This document shows, one piece after another, positions 28,252 to 38,401 of a DNA stretch of 53,767 nt. Where the stretch lies: assembly GCF_001274945.1 (NCBI RefSeq), contig NZ_LILB01000008.1:391695-445461 (forward strand), read 5' to 3'. This stretch comes from Viridibacillus arvi (lineage in GTDB: Bacteria; Bacillota; Bacilli; Bacillales_A; Planococcaceae). Under the pieces are notes generated by a model. That model searched no databases. It had not been told where the DNA came from and saw only the letters and a program-made list of their open reading frames with translations. The translations under genes and the position numbers were made by a program. Each line of letters begins with the position of its first letter. The stretch's first letter is position 1.

Positions 28252-30091
28252 AGTTGTGATCTCCTACTTTCTGTTGGTCTAGCTCTTGAATATAATGAAT
28301 CAATTCTACTGACATGTCGTAACGTGTAAATGGCGTAATGATATAAATGCCGTTGAATAACTCTGCGGCTGTATCAATTAATTCCTTCGCAATCGCTATG
28401 CCTTCTGCAGTTGCAAGGTTTTTATCATCACCCGTTGCGCGCATTCTTTCAAGCACTTCATCAGAGAGCTTAATTCCTGGTACTTCATGATGTAAAAACT
28501 CTGAATTTCGGATACCTGTTAGCGGCATGATTCCTATGAAAATAGGGGTTTCTAAATGTTTAGTCGCCTCATATATCTCTATTATTTTTTCCTTCGTATA
28601 TACAGGCTGTGTGATGAAATAATCTGCTCCACACTCAATTTTCTTTTCTAATCTTTTTACGGCTCTATCAAGCACCCGTACATTAGGATTAAATGCAGCT
28701 GCAATTGAGAAATTCGCCTTTTTACGCAAAGGTTTACCTGAGAATGATATTCCTTCATTCAACTGTTTAATTAATTGAAGTAGCTCTAAGCTTGAGACAT
28801 CGTACACGCTAGTTGCACCCGGGAAATCGCCAACTTTTGTAGGGTCTCCAGTGACTGCTAAAATTTCATTAATACCTAATGCATCTAGACCCATTAAATG
28901 CGATTGTAAGCCGATAAGATTGCGATCACGACAAGTAATATGAGCAAGGGAACGAATATTATTTTGCGTTTTCAAAATTGAGCCCATTGCCATGTTACTA
29001 ATACGAGGGGATGCCAATGAATTATCAGCCATAGTGACAGCATCAACACCTGTTGAGTTGAGTATTTGCGCCCCTTCTATAAAGGATGTCGTATCAAGAT
29101 GGCGAGGGGTATCAAGCTCTACAATGATTGTACGTTCCCTTTTTGCCTTTTCGTGAAGTGGCTCATGATGATCAGGAGTCGCTTCTTTAATTTCGATTAC
29201 TTTTTTCTTTTTCACAATTTTATTTTCAATTGGGGGTAAATCAGCAATACGTTTTTTCACAGCCTCTATATGCTTTGGTGTCGTCCCACAACATCCACCA
29301 ATTAAGCGGACACCTTGGTCACGTAGCAAAACACCAGCACGACCAAAATAATCAGCCTCTGATTCGTAAACAATTTTGCCATCTTCTACATCTAGCAAAC
29401 TAGCATTTGGATATGCAGATAAGAATGCTTTGGATGGTAATTCAACATCTTCAAACGCTTGGATTGTATGATGTGGGCCTAAACGACAGTTTACTCCGAC
29501 AATATCTGCACCCAAAGCTTCTAATTGGTGCAGTGCATCATTTAACAATAAACCATTTTGTAAAATACCTGGTTCATGCATTGACACTTGGGAGATAATC
29601 GGTAAGTCAGTTAATTTTCTCAAATGTTTCACTACAGATGAAAGTTCCTCAAAATCATAGTAAGTTTCTAGTAATAAACCATCAGGATTACCAGCTAATA
29701 GATACCCCGCTTGCTCATCTAATGCAGCTATAATCGCTTCTAGTGTCGCTTCACTTTTACGAATACCGCGAATACCACCAATTGTTCCTAAGACAAATTG
29801 GCCTCCTGGTGCTGCAGCACGTTTTGCAATGGCGATTGCCGATTCATTAAACTCCTTTACTGAGCTTTCTAAACCATAACGTTCTAATTTAATGGCATTC
29901 GCTGTATACGTATTAGTCTGAATAATGTCAGCGCCTGCTTTAATATATTGTTGATGTATATTTTCAATCACTTCAGGCTTAGTAATATTTAATTCCTCAT
30001 AACAATAGTCAATTCCGTAAGAATATAATAAAGTGCCCATCGCACCGTCAGCTGTTAACACTTGTGTTTGCAATTTTTCAAGTAGTCCCAT
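28232..30091 (-). CDS. yitJ: Bifunctional homocysteine S-methyltransferase / 5,10-methylenetetrahydrofolate reductase
   Basis: 619 residues, a fusion typical of Bacillales. The N-terminal homocysteine methyltransferase domain (about 1-295) keeps its zinc cysteines in VGVNCRLGP and [10 protein letters not shown]; the C-terminal MTHFR TIM barrel (about 325-600) has the ITQPVYTKE and [12 protein letters not shown]/folate motifs. It makes methyl-THF for MetH and may itself methylate homocysteine. Start ATG 30091. The leader holds a SAM-I riboswitch, so both genes are on only when SAM is low. Confidence 0.94.
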   Translation of the reverse strand: MGLLEKLQTQVLTADGAMGTLLYSYGIDYCYEELNITKPEVIENIHQQYIKAGADIIQTNTYTANAIKLERYGLESSVKEFNESAIAIAKRAAAPGGQFVLGTIGGIRGIRKSEATLEAIIAALDEQAGYLLAGNPDGLLLETYYDFEELSSVVKHLRKLTDLPIISQVSMHEPGILQNGLLLNDALHQLEALGADIVGVNCRLGPHHTIQAFEDVELPSKAFLSAYPNASLLDVEDGKIVYESEADYFGRAGVLLRDQGVRLIGGCCGTTPKHIEAVKKRIADLPPIENKIVKKKKVIEIKEATPDHHEPLHEKAKRERTIIVELDTPRHLDTTSFIEGAQILNSTGVDAVTMADNSLASPRISNMAMGSILKTQNNIRSLAHITCRDRNLIGLQSHLMGLDALGINEILAVTGDPTKVGDFPGATSVYDVSSLELLQLIKQLNEGISFSGKPLRKKANFSIAAAFNPNVRVLDRAVKRLEKKIECGADYFITQPVYTKEKIIEIYEATKHLETPIFIGIMPLTGIRNSEFLHHEVPGIKLSDEVLERMRATGDDKNLATAEGIAIAKELIDTAAELFNGIYIITPFTRYDMSVELIHYIQELDQQKVGDHNYVKTTN

Positions 30092-30118
30092 TAAAATCCC
30101 TTCCTTTCTACATAAAAA

Positions 30119-30142
30119 AGCCTTCTTATGGATAAGAAGGCT
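30119..30142 (-). terminator. S-box terminator of yitJ–metH
   Basis: Stem 30119-30129 with 30132-30142, then a U-run (30114-30119). Its 5' strand can pair instead with the 3' strand of aptamer helix P1 (GATAAGAAGG), the antiterminator. Confidence 0.9.
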
Positions 30143-30163
30143 TGACGATTACGATGTTCGCTC

Positions 30164-30271
30164 CTTCTTATCTTTTCGGACAATCTGTAAATCCGCTGGA
30201 GTTAGCACCTGACCAGATGGCTGGTTGCTGAAGCTTCAAAGGGCCAGTCCCTCAGCTTCTCTTGATAAGAA
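30164..30271 (-). promoter_or_regulatory. SAM-I (S-box) riboswitch
   Basis: The minus strand begins TTCTTATCAAGAGAAGCTGA (P1 5' strand plus the conserved AGAG...GCTGAGGGA element), continues with GGCCCTTTGAAGCTTCAGCAACC and CAGGTGCTAACTCCAGC, and closes P1 with GATAAGAAG. These are the conserved S-box core elements. SAM binding favours the terminator just downstream. Confidence 0.95.
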
Positions 30272-30303
30272 ATATTTATTTAATTGTTCGAATAATTAAA
30301 AGA

Positions 30304-30332
30304 ATCATAACCCTAGAAAAGAATATCGTCAA
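30304..30332 (-). promoter_or_regulatory. Sigma-A promoter of yitJ–metH
   Basis: Minus strand TTGACG (30327-30332), 17-bp spacer, TATGAT (30304-30309), about 30 bp before the S-box. Confidence 0.85.
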
Positions 30333-30439
30333 GAGGATTTTTTGAATTGTAGAAAAACTCTGTATTATACGTATATTTTGACTACAAAACAAAAGAAGAG
30401 GACTTTTGATGATTACGTATTATAACGTCAATCTCGCCT

Positions 30440-31108
30440 TCACAACTGTTTATTTGCAAAAATATTATTGGCTGATGTCTTATCATAGCTCTTTATTTCA
30501 ACCAATTTACCTTGAATAATCAGTCGCTTAGAACCATCATAATTACATGTAACAAGCGTTATCAATTTTTCATTTGAATCATCAATCACATCAATTTGCT
30601 CCGGTTGTACAATATGCATTTTATCAATTTTATATTCATAGATTTTTTTAAAATCAGTTACATAAACTTGCATACCTTCCTTCGCACTTGTAAGAGGACT
30701 AAAGAGTGCCTTCCCATTATTCATATTATGACCTGCTAAGGCATAATTAGCTTTCCCCATCTTTTGTTCAGGTTTCATCGTACCAGCACCAATGGCTAAG
30801 TTTGTATTCGATACACCATATAAAATGGGTAATCGCATATTCACTTGAGGTACACTAATAACGCCTATGGCATTTATTTTCTTTTGATTGAATTGTGCCT
30901 TTACTACATCTTTTACATTTAGATCATCCACTTGTTGAAAATCAAAGGATGCATCTGGATTCTTCATCTCCAATGCTATGTCTTGTTTCTCAATCGTTGC
31001 CCTCGACATATTCGAAATGAAATACCCCATGATAGGCTGATAGAAAATAAATACTAAACCAATTACTAGCAAAAGGATACCTAATATTAAACTTCTCTTT
31101 TTCCGCAT
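30440..31108 (-). CDS. Sortase (class A-like transpeptidase)
   Basis: 222 residues. An N-terminal membrane anchor (about 6-28, after MRKKRS) is followed by the sortase beta-barrel with catalytic His in NYALAGHNM, Cys in ITLVTCNYDGSKR and the downstream Arg. It would join LPXTG-type proteins to the cell wall. No LPXTG substrate gene lies in this window. ATG 31108 is preferred over the longer start at 31132 because AAGGAGG lies 5 bp upstream. The class is judged from the TLVTC motif only. Confidence 0.87.
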   Translation of the reverse strand: MRKKRSLILGILLLVIGLVFIFYQPIMGYFISNMSRATIEKQDIALEMKNPDASFDFQQVDDLNVKDVVKAQFNQKKINAIGVISVPQVNMRLPILYGVSNTNLAIGAGTMKPEQKMGKANYALAGHNMNNGKALFSPLTSAKEGMQVYVTDFKKIYEYKIDKMHIVQPEQIDVIDDSNEKLITLVTCNYDGSKRLIIQGKLVEIKSYDKTSANNIFANKQL

Positions 31109-31202
31109 GTTATCCTCCTTCTTTTTACTCACTCATTTTATAGTATTACTTCATTTAGCTTTTTCGAGCGGTTTGATATAACGTTAAACTTTATCAAAAA
31201 AG

Positions 31203-31238
31203 AAAGAGCTAAAGAAATTGGTATCTCCTTAGCTCTTT
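31203..31238 (-). terminator. Terminator of hemY
   Basis: 9-bp stem (31203-31211 with 31230-31238) with a long loop, followed on the minus strand by a U-rich run. Confidence 0.8.
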
Positions 31239-31243
31239 TCTAC

Positions 31244-32644
31244 CTACTTTGATAATTTAGCTAGAATTGATTCTGCTGTTTCTTTCCCGTTCTTAATACA
31301 AGGACCAATACCTACACCGTAATAAGAGCAGCCTGCAAGGAATATATTTTCATATGAAGAAGCCAGTTTAGTTGATAAAGCTTCTACTGTTTTTGCATGG
31401 CCAAGATGGTAAACAGGCATTAAATCATTCCATTTTGTCACATCTACTACAGTAGGCTGTGCTTCTATCTTCAGGCTTTTTGCAATATCATTTAAAGCAA
31501 TTTTAGTTAATTCTTCTTTACTTAAATGCTTCATATTCTCAAAATCCGGATTTGAATTTTTATAAAATAAACGAACAAGTAATTTGCCATCTTCTGAAGT
31601 ATGGCTCCATTTACGACTTGTCCATGTACAAGCATTACATTTGACGTCACTGTTTTCAGACACAATAAAACCTGTACCATCTGCAGGTAATTGACTATCA
31701 GGAATGTTAAAACCTAAATAAATCGTAATTAGTGAGGCATTGCTAAATTCATTAAAGTCCTCATCCAAATTTGGATCTTTTAATAGCTTTTTAGTTACAT
31801 CATGTGGTGTTGTTAACACGATGAAATCTGCTTCAATTACTTCGTGATTATCAAATGTCAGTTTATATTTGTCATCTCTTTTTTCGATATGATTTGTTGA
31901 AACGCCTTTTAATATTGTAACGTCTGATAGCTTCTCTTCAAATCGATTAAATAAAGAAGATAATCCATTTTTAAAGGATATGAATTTTTTATTTGCCGCT
32001 TTTTGAAATTCTTCTTTATGTGCGCCAAACCCTTTAATAATGCTTCCATACTGCTCTTTATAATCGAGTAAATACGGTAATGTTGAAGCCATTGTCAACG
32101 TATCTAATTTTCCTGAATAGACCCCTGATAACACTGGAGCAATTTGCTTTTCAACAAGTTCTTTTCCTAAAAAATGCTCTAAGAAAGAACCGATCGAGCT
32201 ATCCTTTGTAAAATATTCATTAGGCAATTCTAAATCTTTTAACGCCTCTTTTTTTCCTTCTTCCGAAACTAATGTGCTACTTTCCAGAGACTCTACACTT
32301 GTAGGAATGCCAAAAACGCTGTCTGCTGGAATTGCGTGCAATGTATTATTTGTGTAAATATACGAAATTCCTGTACCATTATATACAAGGTCATCTTGTA
32401 ATCCTAAATCTTCTACTAAAGGCATAACACTAGAATGACGTGCAACAATCGAATCTGCACCCGTCTCCAATATAAAGCCGTCCTTTTCGACAGAGTGCAT
32501 TTTACCGCCTAAGTAGTCATTCTTTTCTATCAATACTAAATTTATATCTAAGCCTTTTTCTTCTTTTTCCTTTTGTAAATAGTGCATAGTAGAAAGACCT
32601 GTTATACCGCCACCAACTACAACAACTGTTTTCAATATATTCAC
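31244..32644 (-). CDS. hemY: Coproporphyrinogen III / protoporphyrinogen oxidase
   Basis: 466 residues, the HemY/CgoX length. The FAD-dependent oxidase converts coproporphyrinogen III to coproporphyrin III in the Gram-positive haem pathway. The N-terminal dinucleotide fold GGGITGLS (near 11-18), ETGADS and the C-terminal GCSYYGVGIGPCIKNG FAD contact are visible. It is separate from hemE/hemH, which lie with hemY in B. subtilis but not here. Single-gene unit ending in a terminator. Confidence 0.9.
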   Translation of the reverse strand: MNILKTVVVVGGGITGLSTMHYLQKEKEEKGLDINLVLIEKNDYLGGKMHSVEKDGFILETGADSIVARHSSVMPLVEDLGLQDDLVYNGTGISYIYTNNTLHAIPADSVFGIPTSVESLESSTLVSEEGKKEALKDLELPNEYFTKDSSIGSFLEHFLGKELVEKQIAPVLSGVYSGKLDTLTMASTLPYLLDYKEQYGSIIKGFGAHKEEFQKAANKKFISFKNGLSSLFNRFEEKLSDVTILKGVSTNHIEKRDDKYKLTFDNHEVIEADFIVLTTPHDVTKKLLKDPNLDEDFNEFSNASLITIYLGFNIPDSQLPADGTGFIVSENSDVKCNACTWTSRKWSHTSEDGKLLVRLFYKNSNPDFENMKHLSKEELTKIALNDIAKSLKIEAQPTVVDVTKWNDLMPVYHLGHAKTVEALSTKLASSYENIFLAGCSYYGVGIGPCIKNGKETAESILAKLSK

Positions 32645-32691
32645 TCCTCATAGCGGATTCTGTTTTATTTTAATTGGTTGTTTGTAGTTCT

Positions 32692-32721
32692 AGTATAAAC
32701 TTTCATTTTCAAAACTGTCAT
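32692..32721 (-). promoter_or_regulatory. Candidate promoter of hemY
   Basis: Minus strand ATGACA (32716-32721), 18-bp spacer, TATACT (32692-32697), about 50 bp before the start codon. Confidence 0.4.
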
Positions 32722-32895
32722 GATATCCATCACTTATTTAAGTACTTATTTGCGAACGTTTACATCTTTGTCAAAATTAACGTGGTCTTTTCGTAAATAG
32801 TCTTGAAAGTTTCTTTATCCAGTACATTTTTCTGAAAAAGGGTAATGAATAATTACTTACTTTTCTATCGATACTTTTTTTGAAGGGAGTTTTTT

Positions 32896-34929
32896 ATGGA
32901 TTTATTAATTACAATCCTTTTACTATTAGTGTGCCTATTATTATCAAATGTAATTGGACATTATATTCCATTTATACCTACAGCACTAATCCAAATAGCA
33001 CTTGGCATTCTACTGGCTATATTCGCAAATGAAATGACGCTTCAGCTTGAATCCGAATGGTTTTTATTACTTTTTGTTGCCCCACTTTTGTATAATGATG
33101 GACGCAATTTCCCGAGAGAGGATCTATGGAGAATGCGCGCCCCTATTCTTGGAAATGCCATTATACTGGTTCTTCTAACGACACTTGGCGGTGGTTACTT
33201 TATTCATTGGTTAATTCCTGATATACCACTTGCTGCTGCATTTGCACTTGCAGCCATCTTATCGCCAACAGATCCAGTTGCGGTAAACGGTATTGCAAAG
33301 CGTATCCAAATACCTGAGAAGATTTTAAATCTCGTTCGTGGTGAATCACTTATTAATGATGCTTCTGGTTTAGTTGCTTTCAAATTCGCAGTAGCTGCTG
33401 TTGTCACAGGGTATTTTTCAATTAAGGAAGCTCTTTTTGAATTTACTTATACATTTTTAGCCGGAGCTATTCTTGGCCTAATCTTAGGCGTCATAATTAC
33501 ACAGCTGCGCTTTACCCTTAGGAAGAAGGGCATCCATGATGTCGTTTTCCATTCACTATTACAGCTATTAACACCTTTTATTATTTACTTAATTGCTGAA
33601 GATGTTTTCCATGCATCTGGGGTTATTGCAGTTGTTGTAGGTGGTATTATTCATGCACTTGTTAAAGATCATACGGAGACTTTAATTGCAGAAGAACAGC
33701 TAATTACAGAAAACACTTGGTCTATCGTACTGTTTATCTTAAACGGGGTTGTATTCTTATTACTTGGATTGAATATTCCATTGTCTATGACCGAAACATT
33801 AGAGAATCCATCTATGAATAACTGGAAAATCATCGGTTACTCTATTGCCATTGGCTTTGTTATTTTAGGTATTCGTTTCATTTGGTCATACGCTTTTTCT
33901 TACTATGAATATAAAAAAGACGCAATTCAAGAAATTGAAAAACCTAGTTTGAAAACGAGTTTACTAACAAGCTTAACAGGCGTGCGTGGTGCTGTAACAA
34001 TGGCAGGGGTCTTATCCCTTCCTTTACTAGTCGATAACGGCGATTTGTTTCCAGAACGCTCCTTGATATTGTTTTTAGCATCTAGTGTTATTTTATTTAC
34101 ATTGCTGATTGCTACAATTTTCTTACCTCTTTTAATTGATGAAGAAGAAGTTTTAGAAATACGTGAAGGAAAACTCACTTTCAATGAAGCAAAGAAACGC
34201 TTGCTGATTGCTTCAATTCGTAAAATCAATTCAGTGATGACTGAAGAAAACCAAACTGTCGCTTTTGAATTAATAGACGAATATAAATTAATGTTTAATC
34301 AGATCGATGTAGAGCTCAATGCAGAAAAGTTAGCTTCTAAAGAACGAAAACAACAGATAAAGGGCCTGCGTTTACTCGGCTTAAAAGCAGAAAAGGAGTA
34401 TATAGAAAGGACCCAAAAAGAACAAAACTTAGACCCTGATATATACTCAGCATGCCAAGCTGCTTTTAAAGAACGTGAAAAAAATATTAGTAATCCAAAT
34501 CGCCCTAAAGTAATTGCTATCCTATATAGAATTTTACTTCACTGGCGAACTTCTAGAAAAAGATACAGTCTAAATAAAGATAAGCGTATTGAATATTTCC
34601 GCCAAAAGAAAGAGTTGCGTATGCGCGCTTTAGGTGCAGGTATAGATGCTTTAGAACAACATGCTAAATCGGAAGAAAATCCTGATCTTGCAAATTCTAT
34701 TATTTACGAATATCGCAAAATTATGGATAGGATGAAACAATCCGTCACTCAAAATTCCGAACGACGAGATGAAATAAAAGAAGAATTACGGGCTCTTTTA
34801 ATCGAAACTGAACGTATGGAAATTCAGAAAATGTACGAAGCCGGTGAAATTGAACGCGCAGAAGAAAAAGAGCTACGAAGATTTGTAAATTATATTGAGA
34901 GCATTTCATTGTATGAAGTAATTGAGTAA
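32896..34929 (+). CDS. CPA1-family Na+/H+ antiporter (NhaK/NhaP type)
   Basis: 677 residues. Twelve or so membrane segments (about 1-415) contain the ion-binding SPTDPVAVNGI (near 135) and GESLINDASGLVAFK (near 149-163) motifs of cation/proton antiporter 1 proteins. A long, charged, helical cytoplasmic tail (about 420-677) follows. B. subtilis NhaK (YvgP) has a similar size and shape. It exports Na+ (perhaps K+ or Li+) in exchange for protons. ATG 32896 follows GAAGGGAG. Monocistronic. Confidence 0.88.
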   Translation: MDLLITILLLLVCLLLSNVIGHYIPFIPTALIQIALGILLAIFANEMTLQLESEWFLLLFVAPLLYNDGRNFPREDLWRMRAPILGNAIILVLLTTLGGGYFIHWLIPDIPLAAAFALAAILSPTDPVAVNGIAKRIQIPEKILNLVRGESLINDASGLVAFKFAVAAVVTGYFSIKEALFEFTYTFLAGAILGLILGVIITQLRFTLRKKGIHDVVFHSLLQLLTPFIIYLIAEDVFHASGVIAVVVGGIIHALVKDHTETLIAEEQLITENTWSIVLFILNGVVFLLLGLNIPLSMTETLENPSMNNWKIIGYSIAIGFVILGIRFIWSYAFSYYEYKKDAIQEIEKPSLKTSLLTSLTGVRGAVTMAGVLSLPLLVDNGDLFPERSLILFLASSVILFTLLIATIFLPLLIDEEEVLEIREGKLTFNEAKKRLLIASIRKINSVMTEENQTVAFELIDEYKLMFNQIDVELNAEKLASKERKQQIKGLRLLGLKAEKEYIERTQKEQNLDPDIYSACQAAFKEREKNISNPNRPKVIAILYRILLHWRTSRKRYSLNKDKRIEYFRQKKELRMRALGAGIDALEQHAKSEENPDLANSIIYEYRKIMDRMKQSVTQNSERRDEIKEELRALLIETERMEIQKMYEAGEIERAEEKELRRFVNYIESISLYEVIE

Positions 34930-34936
34930 CATAAAG

Positions 34937-34967
34937 AAAGAACGACTGATATTATCAGTCGTTCTTT
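34937..34967. terminator. Bidirectional terminator between antiporter and Xaa-Pro peptidase genes
   Basis: 14-bp perfect stem (34937-34950 with 34954-34967) with a 3-nt loop, T-run on the right and A-rich flank on the left. Confidence 0.9.
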
Positions 34968-34998
34968 TTTGTACTGTATAGATTTTTTGACAACTGTC

Positions 34999-36078
34999 TT
35001 ATTTTATAGACATAGATAAAATAATTAACTCTTTTGGAGAAGAAGTCAAAATTTCTATTCCATCCTCTTTGATTAAAACATCATCTTCAATACGAACTCC
35101 ACCTATATTAGGTAAATAAATACCGGGTTCAACAGTCAACACCATTCCTTCTTGTAATACATCTTCCGATACTGTAGACATGAAAATGTCCTCATGAATA
35201 TCTAACCCAATTCCATGTCCAGAACCATGCCCATATTGTTTGCCGAATCCTTTTTCTTCTATATATTGTCTAGTCAAAGCATCAGCTTCTTTGCCAGTAA
35301 TGCCTGCCTTCATATGAGCAAGTGCATTTTCTAGTGCGCCATGAACAATATTATAGATTTCTCTCATTTCTTCTGTTGGTTGTCCAATAGCAATTGTACG
35401 TGTCATGTCTGACCGATAGCCATCATAGTAAGCCCCAAAATCAAGCGTTATGATATCCCCTTCTTCTATTAACTTATTACTAGCGACACCATGTGGTAGT
35501 GCTGAGCGATGCCCTGAAGCTATAATCATATCAAAAGCAGACGAAGTAGCTCCTTTTTTTCGCATGTAAAACTCTAGTTCGTTGGCAATATCTATTTCTG
35601 ATATGCCTGGTTTTATATAATCTAATATATGAGTAAATGCCGCATCAGAAATACTTGCCGCTATTTTAATCTTTTCAATTTCTTCAGGTAATTTAATCAT
35701 ACGTAATTTTTCAACTGCGCCTGAAACGGGTACAAGTTCTGCTTGAATATGCTTAGCAAATAATGAATGTAAGTAATACGTAATATTCTTTTCCTCAAAT
35801 CCAACTCTACCAATATTTTCTTCCTGTAATGTATTAGAAATTACTTCATACATAACAGCGCGGTCAATTTCTTGCACAGTAAAGTCCATTGCTTGATCTT
35901 GCGCTTGTTGAACATAGCGGAAATCCACAAATAAAAATGCTTTATTCTTTGTTACCAATACAGTTCCTGCACTCCCTGTAAACCCTGTTAAGTAACGTCG
36001 ATTTTGATCATTAGTTATAATTAAACTTTCCAACCCTTGCTCTTCTAATACGGCTCTTAGCTTTTCTAATTTCCCCAT
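34999..36078 (-). CDS. Xaa-Pro dipeptidase/aminopeptidase (M24B family)
   Basis: 359 residues. The N-terminal creatinase-like domain (about 1-125) includes RRYLTGFTGSAG. The pita-bread catalytic domain has metal ligands Asp in LDFGAYYDGY and RSDMTRT, His in GHGSGHGIG, and two Glu in VEPGIYLP and VRIEDDV. These enzymes cut the bond before proline (or hydroxyproline) in peptides. ATG 36078 is used because GGAGGG precedes it by 6 bp. A sigma-54 promoter lies at 36113-36128, divergent from one for the peptide-binding protein, tying this peptidase to the peptide uptake and hydroxyproline genes to the right. Confidence 0.9.
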   Translation of the reverse strand: MGKLEKLRAVLEEQGLESLIITNDQNRRYLTGFTGSAGTVLVTKNKAFLFVDFRYVQQAQDQAMDFTVQEIDRAVMYEVISNTLQEENIGRVGFEEKNITYYLHSLFAKHIQAELVPVSGAVEKLRMIKLPEEIEKIKIAASISDAAFTHILDYIKPGISEIDIANELEFYMRKKGATSSAFDMIIASGHRSALPHGVASNKLIEEGDIITLDFGAYYDGYRSDMTRTIAIGQPTEEMREIYNIVHGALENALAHMKAGITGKEADALTRQYIEEKGFGKQYGHGSGHGIGLDIHEDIFMSTVSEDVLQEGMVLTVEPGIYLPNIGGVRIEDDVLIKEDGIEILTSSPKELIILSMSIK

Positions 36079-36112
36079 TTTCAACCCTCCAATAATTTAA
36101 TATTTAACATGT

Positions 36113-36128
36113 TGCAAGTATTATGCCA
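36113..36128 (-). promoter_or_regulatory. Sigma-54 promoter of the Xaa-Pro peptidase gene
   Basis: Minus strand TGGCATAATACTTGCA: GG and GC lie 12 bp apart as required at -24/-12, and the rest matches the consensus TGGCACG-N4-TTGCA except at two bases. Predicted transcription starts about 10 bp further left, just before the GGAGGG of the gene. Confidence 0.8.
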
Positions 36129-36162
36129 GTCTTCCACTAAATTCGTACCTAATTAAAAATAT

Positions 36163-36178
36163 AGGCACGAATATTGCA
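36163..36178 (+). promoter_or_regulatory. Sigma-54 promoter of the peptide-binding lipoprotein gene
   Basis: Plus strand AGGCACGAATATTGCA: GGCACG and TTGCA are consensus with correct GG/GC spacing; only the first T is changed to A. It is back to back with the peptidase promoter, the two -24 elements being about 37 bp apart. Confidence 0.78.
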
Positions 36179-36259
36179 TACTATTACTACGACTCACATT
36201 CAGAAGGAGTATAGGATTCCTTTCGTTTGTTGGGATTTTAAAATAGGGGGGCTTATTTT

Positions 36260-37921
36260 ATGAAGAAGAAATTTTTGTTTTCTTTCACGTTATTATTTTC
36301 TTTAATGATTATTTTAACAGGCTGTTACGGTAAGGATGAAACTACTAAAACGGAAGGTGAAAAGGCTAATGACCCTAACAGTTCAACGGCTGAACAAGTA
36401 TTAAATCTATCTGCGTCAGGGGATTTAACAACGATGAGTACACTCGGTAGCTTAGACGCCCTAGCAGTAACTGCTATGAACTCTGTTTATGAAGGCTTGT
36501 ATCGTATTGGGCCTGAAAACGAAGCAGTTCCAGGTATCGCAGAGTCACATGAAATATCCGAAGACGGTAAGACTTATACTTTCAAACTTCGAAAAGATGC
36601 TGTTTGGAGTAACGATGCTCCAGTTACGGCACACGACTTTATTTATGCTTGGTCAAAGGCTATTAATCCCGAAACACAAGCTGTCTATTCTTACCTAATG
36701 CTAGACATTAAAAATGCTGTGAAAATTCAAGATAAAAACGACCCACTGTATGGTAAAATCGATCAACTTGGAATTAAAGCAGTAGATGACTATACATTAG
36801 AAATCGAACTAGAACGACCAATTCCATATTTCTTAAGCTTAACAACATATGCACCTTTCTTCCCTCAAAATGAGGAATTCACAGAAGCACAAGGCGACCA
36901 GTATGCACTTGAAACTGACAAAATGATATACAATGGTCCCTTTGTATTGGAATCATGGAAACAAGGTCAAGGCTGGACATTTAAAAAGAATGAAAAATAT
37001 TGGGATAAAGATACTGTAAAACTAACTACAATTAACCAAAAAATCGTTAAAGATACGGCAACTGCTATGAACCTATACGAAGCAAATGAGATTGATACAG
37101 CTACTTTATCAAGCGAATTTGTTGATCAGTACAAAGATAGCCCAGAATTCTCAACTTTCTTAAAACCTAACACATACTTTTTACGTTTTAATCACGAAAA
37201 TAAATATCTATCTAATCAAAATATCCGTAAAGCTATCGATATGGGCTGGGATAAAGAAGCGATGGCAAATGTCATTATGAAAAACGGTTCTATCGCAGCA
37301 TATTTCTTAGTACCAGTAGGTTTATCTTCAGGTCCTGATGGTAAAGACTTCCGTGACGGCAATGGTGATATGAACAAAACCGATATTAAAAAAGCTCAAG
37401 AATATTGGGCTAAAGGATTAAAAGAACTAGGTACAGACAAAGTTACTCTAGACATACTAAGTTATGATACTGCACAAACTAAAAGTGCCGTCGAATACAT
37501 TAAAAATCAACTTGAAAAAAATCTAAAGGGCTTAGAAATGACTATTAATATGCAACCTAACAAGCAAAAATTAGCTTTAGAAGCTAAAGTAGATTTTGAC
37601 TTAGATTATGGTGGCTGGTCACCTGACTACCAAGATCCTATGACGTATATCGATTTATTTGAGACAGGTGCACCATACAATCAATCTAACTACAGTAATA
37701 GTAGTGTTGATAAACTAATCAAAGAAGCGAAAGTAACTGTCGACACTAAAAAACGTTGGGAACTAATGCAACAAGCTGAGAAGTTAATGCTAGATGATGC
37801 CGCTTTCGCACCAACTTACCAAACAGGAATTAGCCGCTTGACGAAACCTTATGTAAAAAACCTTTATGAGCATCCATTCTCTGCAGATATAAGTTATAAA
37901 TGGGCATACATCGAAAAATAG
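36260..37921 (+). CDS. oppA: Oligopeptide ABC transporter substrate-binding lipoprotein
   Basis: 553 residues. A lipoprotein signal (KKKFLF, hydrophobic core, LTGC with lipid-modified Cys22) is followed by an SBP_bac_5 domain: the typical early segment NSVYEGLYRIGPENEAVPGIAESHEISEDG falls at about 83-112, with FKLRKDAVWSNDAPVTAHDF after it. It captures extracellular peptides for the OppBC/OppDF system encoded convergently to the right. It is an OppA/MppA-like protein by length. GGGGGG precedes ATG 36260. A sigma-54 promoter upstream gives it the same control as the transporter operon. Confidence 0.9.
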   Translation: MKKKFLFSFTLLFSLMIILTGCYGKDETTKTEGEKANDPNSSTAEQVLNLSASGDLTTMSTLGSLDALAVTAMNSVYEGLYRIGPENEAVPGIAESHEISEDGKTYTFKLRKDAVWSNDAPVTAHDFIYAWSKAINPETQAVYSYLMLDIKNAVKIQDKNDPLYGKIDQLGIKAVDDYTLEIELERPIPYFLSLTTYAPFFPQNEEFTEAQGDQYALETDKMIYNGPFVLESWKQGQGWTFKKNEKYWDKDTVKLTTINQKIVKDTATAMNLYEANEIDTATLSSEFVDQYKDSPEFSTFLKPNTYFLRFNHENKYLSNQNIRKAIDMGWDKEAMANVIMKNGSIAAYFLVPVGLSSGPDGKDFRDGNGDMNKTDIKKAQEYWAKGLKELGTDKVTLDILSYDTAQTKSAVEYIKNQLEKNLKGLEMTINMQPNKQKLALEAKVDFDLDYGGWSPDYQDPMTYIDLFETGAPYNQSNYSNSSVDKLIKEAKVTVDTKKRWELMQQAEKLMLDDAAFAPTYQTGISRLTKPYVKNLYEHPFSADISYKWAYIEK

Positions 37922-37993
37922 AATGTGATTAACTAACAGACTCTTACATCACTATCCGAATAACAAGATTAAAAATCTCTAAAATAATTCATT

Positions 37994-38030
37994 AAAAAGA
38001 GATGTGAGCAAATTGCTCACATCTCTTTTT
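37994..38030. terminator. Bidirectional terminator between oppA and the opp operon
   Basis: 17-bp perfect stem (37994-38010 with 38014-38030) with a 3-nt loop and A/T runs at both ends. Confidence 0.93.
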
Positions 38031-38401
38031 TAAAAATAAACAACTGAGATTATCAATACGAGTATAAATTGAATACCCCCTGCTATTAATATGGGATACG
38101 TGTAATCACTTGAAAAAACTGAAGTATATTCAACTTCTCCGTCAATTGCTGTAGCATACTCTCCTAATCTAGTTATTCGACTAAAAAATCTTTTAAAACT
38201 ATAAGTAATACCATTGAAGAATCCCCCTTGAAGAACAAAAAATCCTCCACCGATTATTAACAATATAGATGCTATGATAAACAAATTATTTAATATACTC
38301 AGAAATACATTTGTTTGTCCAAACACATAGATGAATACGACTGACAAGACAATAGAAATCAACATACAAATTACGATTCTATAAACATCTTTAAAAGACA
38401 T
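38030..38401 (-). CDS. DUF3899-like small membrane protein
   Basis: 123 residues with three hydrophobic segments: about 8-28, 36-60 (ending in a GGGFFVLQGGFFNG glycine-rich turn) and 100-122. The pattern resembles DUF3899, small membrane proteins often next to Opp genes; function unknown. Its ATG overlaps the stop of the fused ATPase by one base (TAATG), so it is the last gene of the opp operon and translationally coupled. Confidence 0.65.
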   Translation of the reverse strand: MSFKDVYRIVICMLISIVLSVVFIYVFGQTNVFLSILNNLFIIASILLIIGGGFFVLQGGFFNGITYSFKRFFSRITRLGEYATAIDGEVEYTSVFSSDYTYPILIAGGIQFILVLIISVVYF

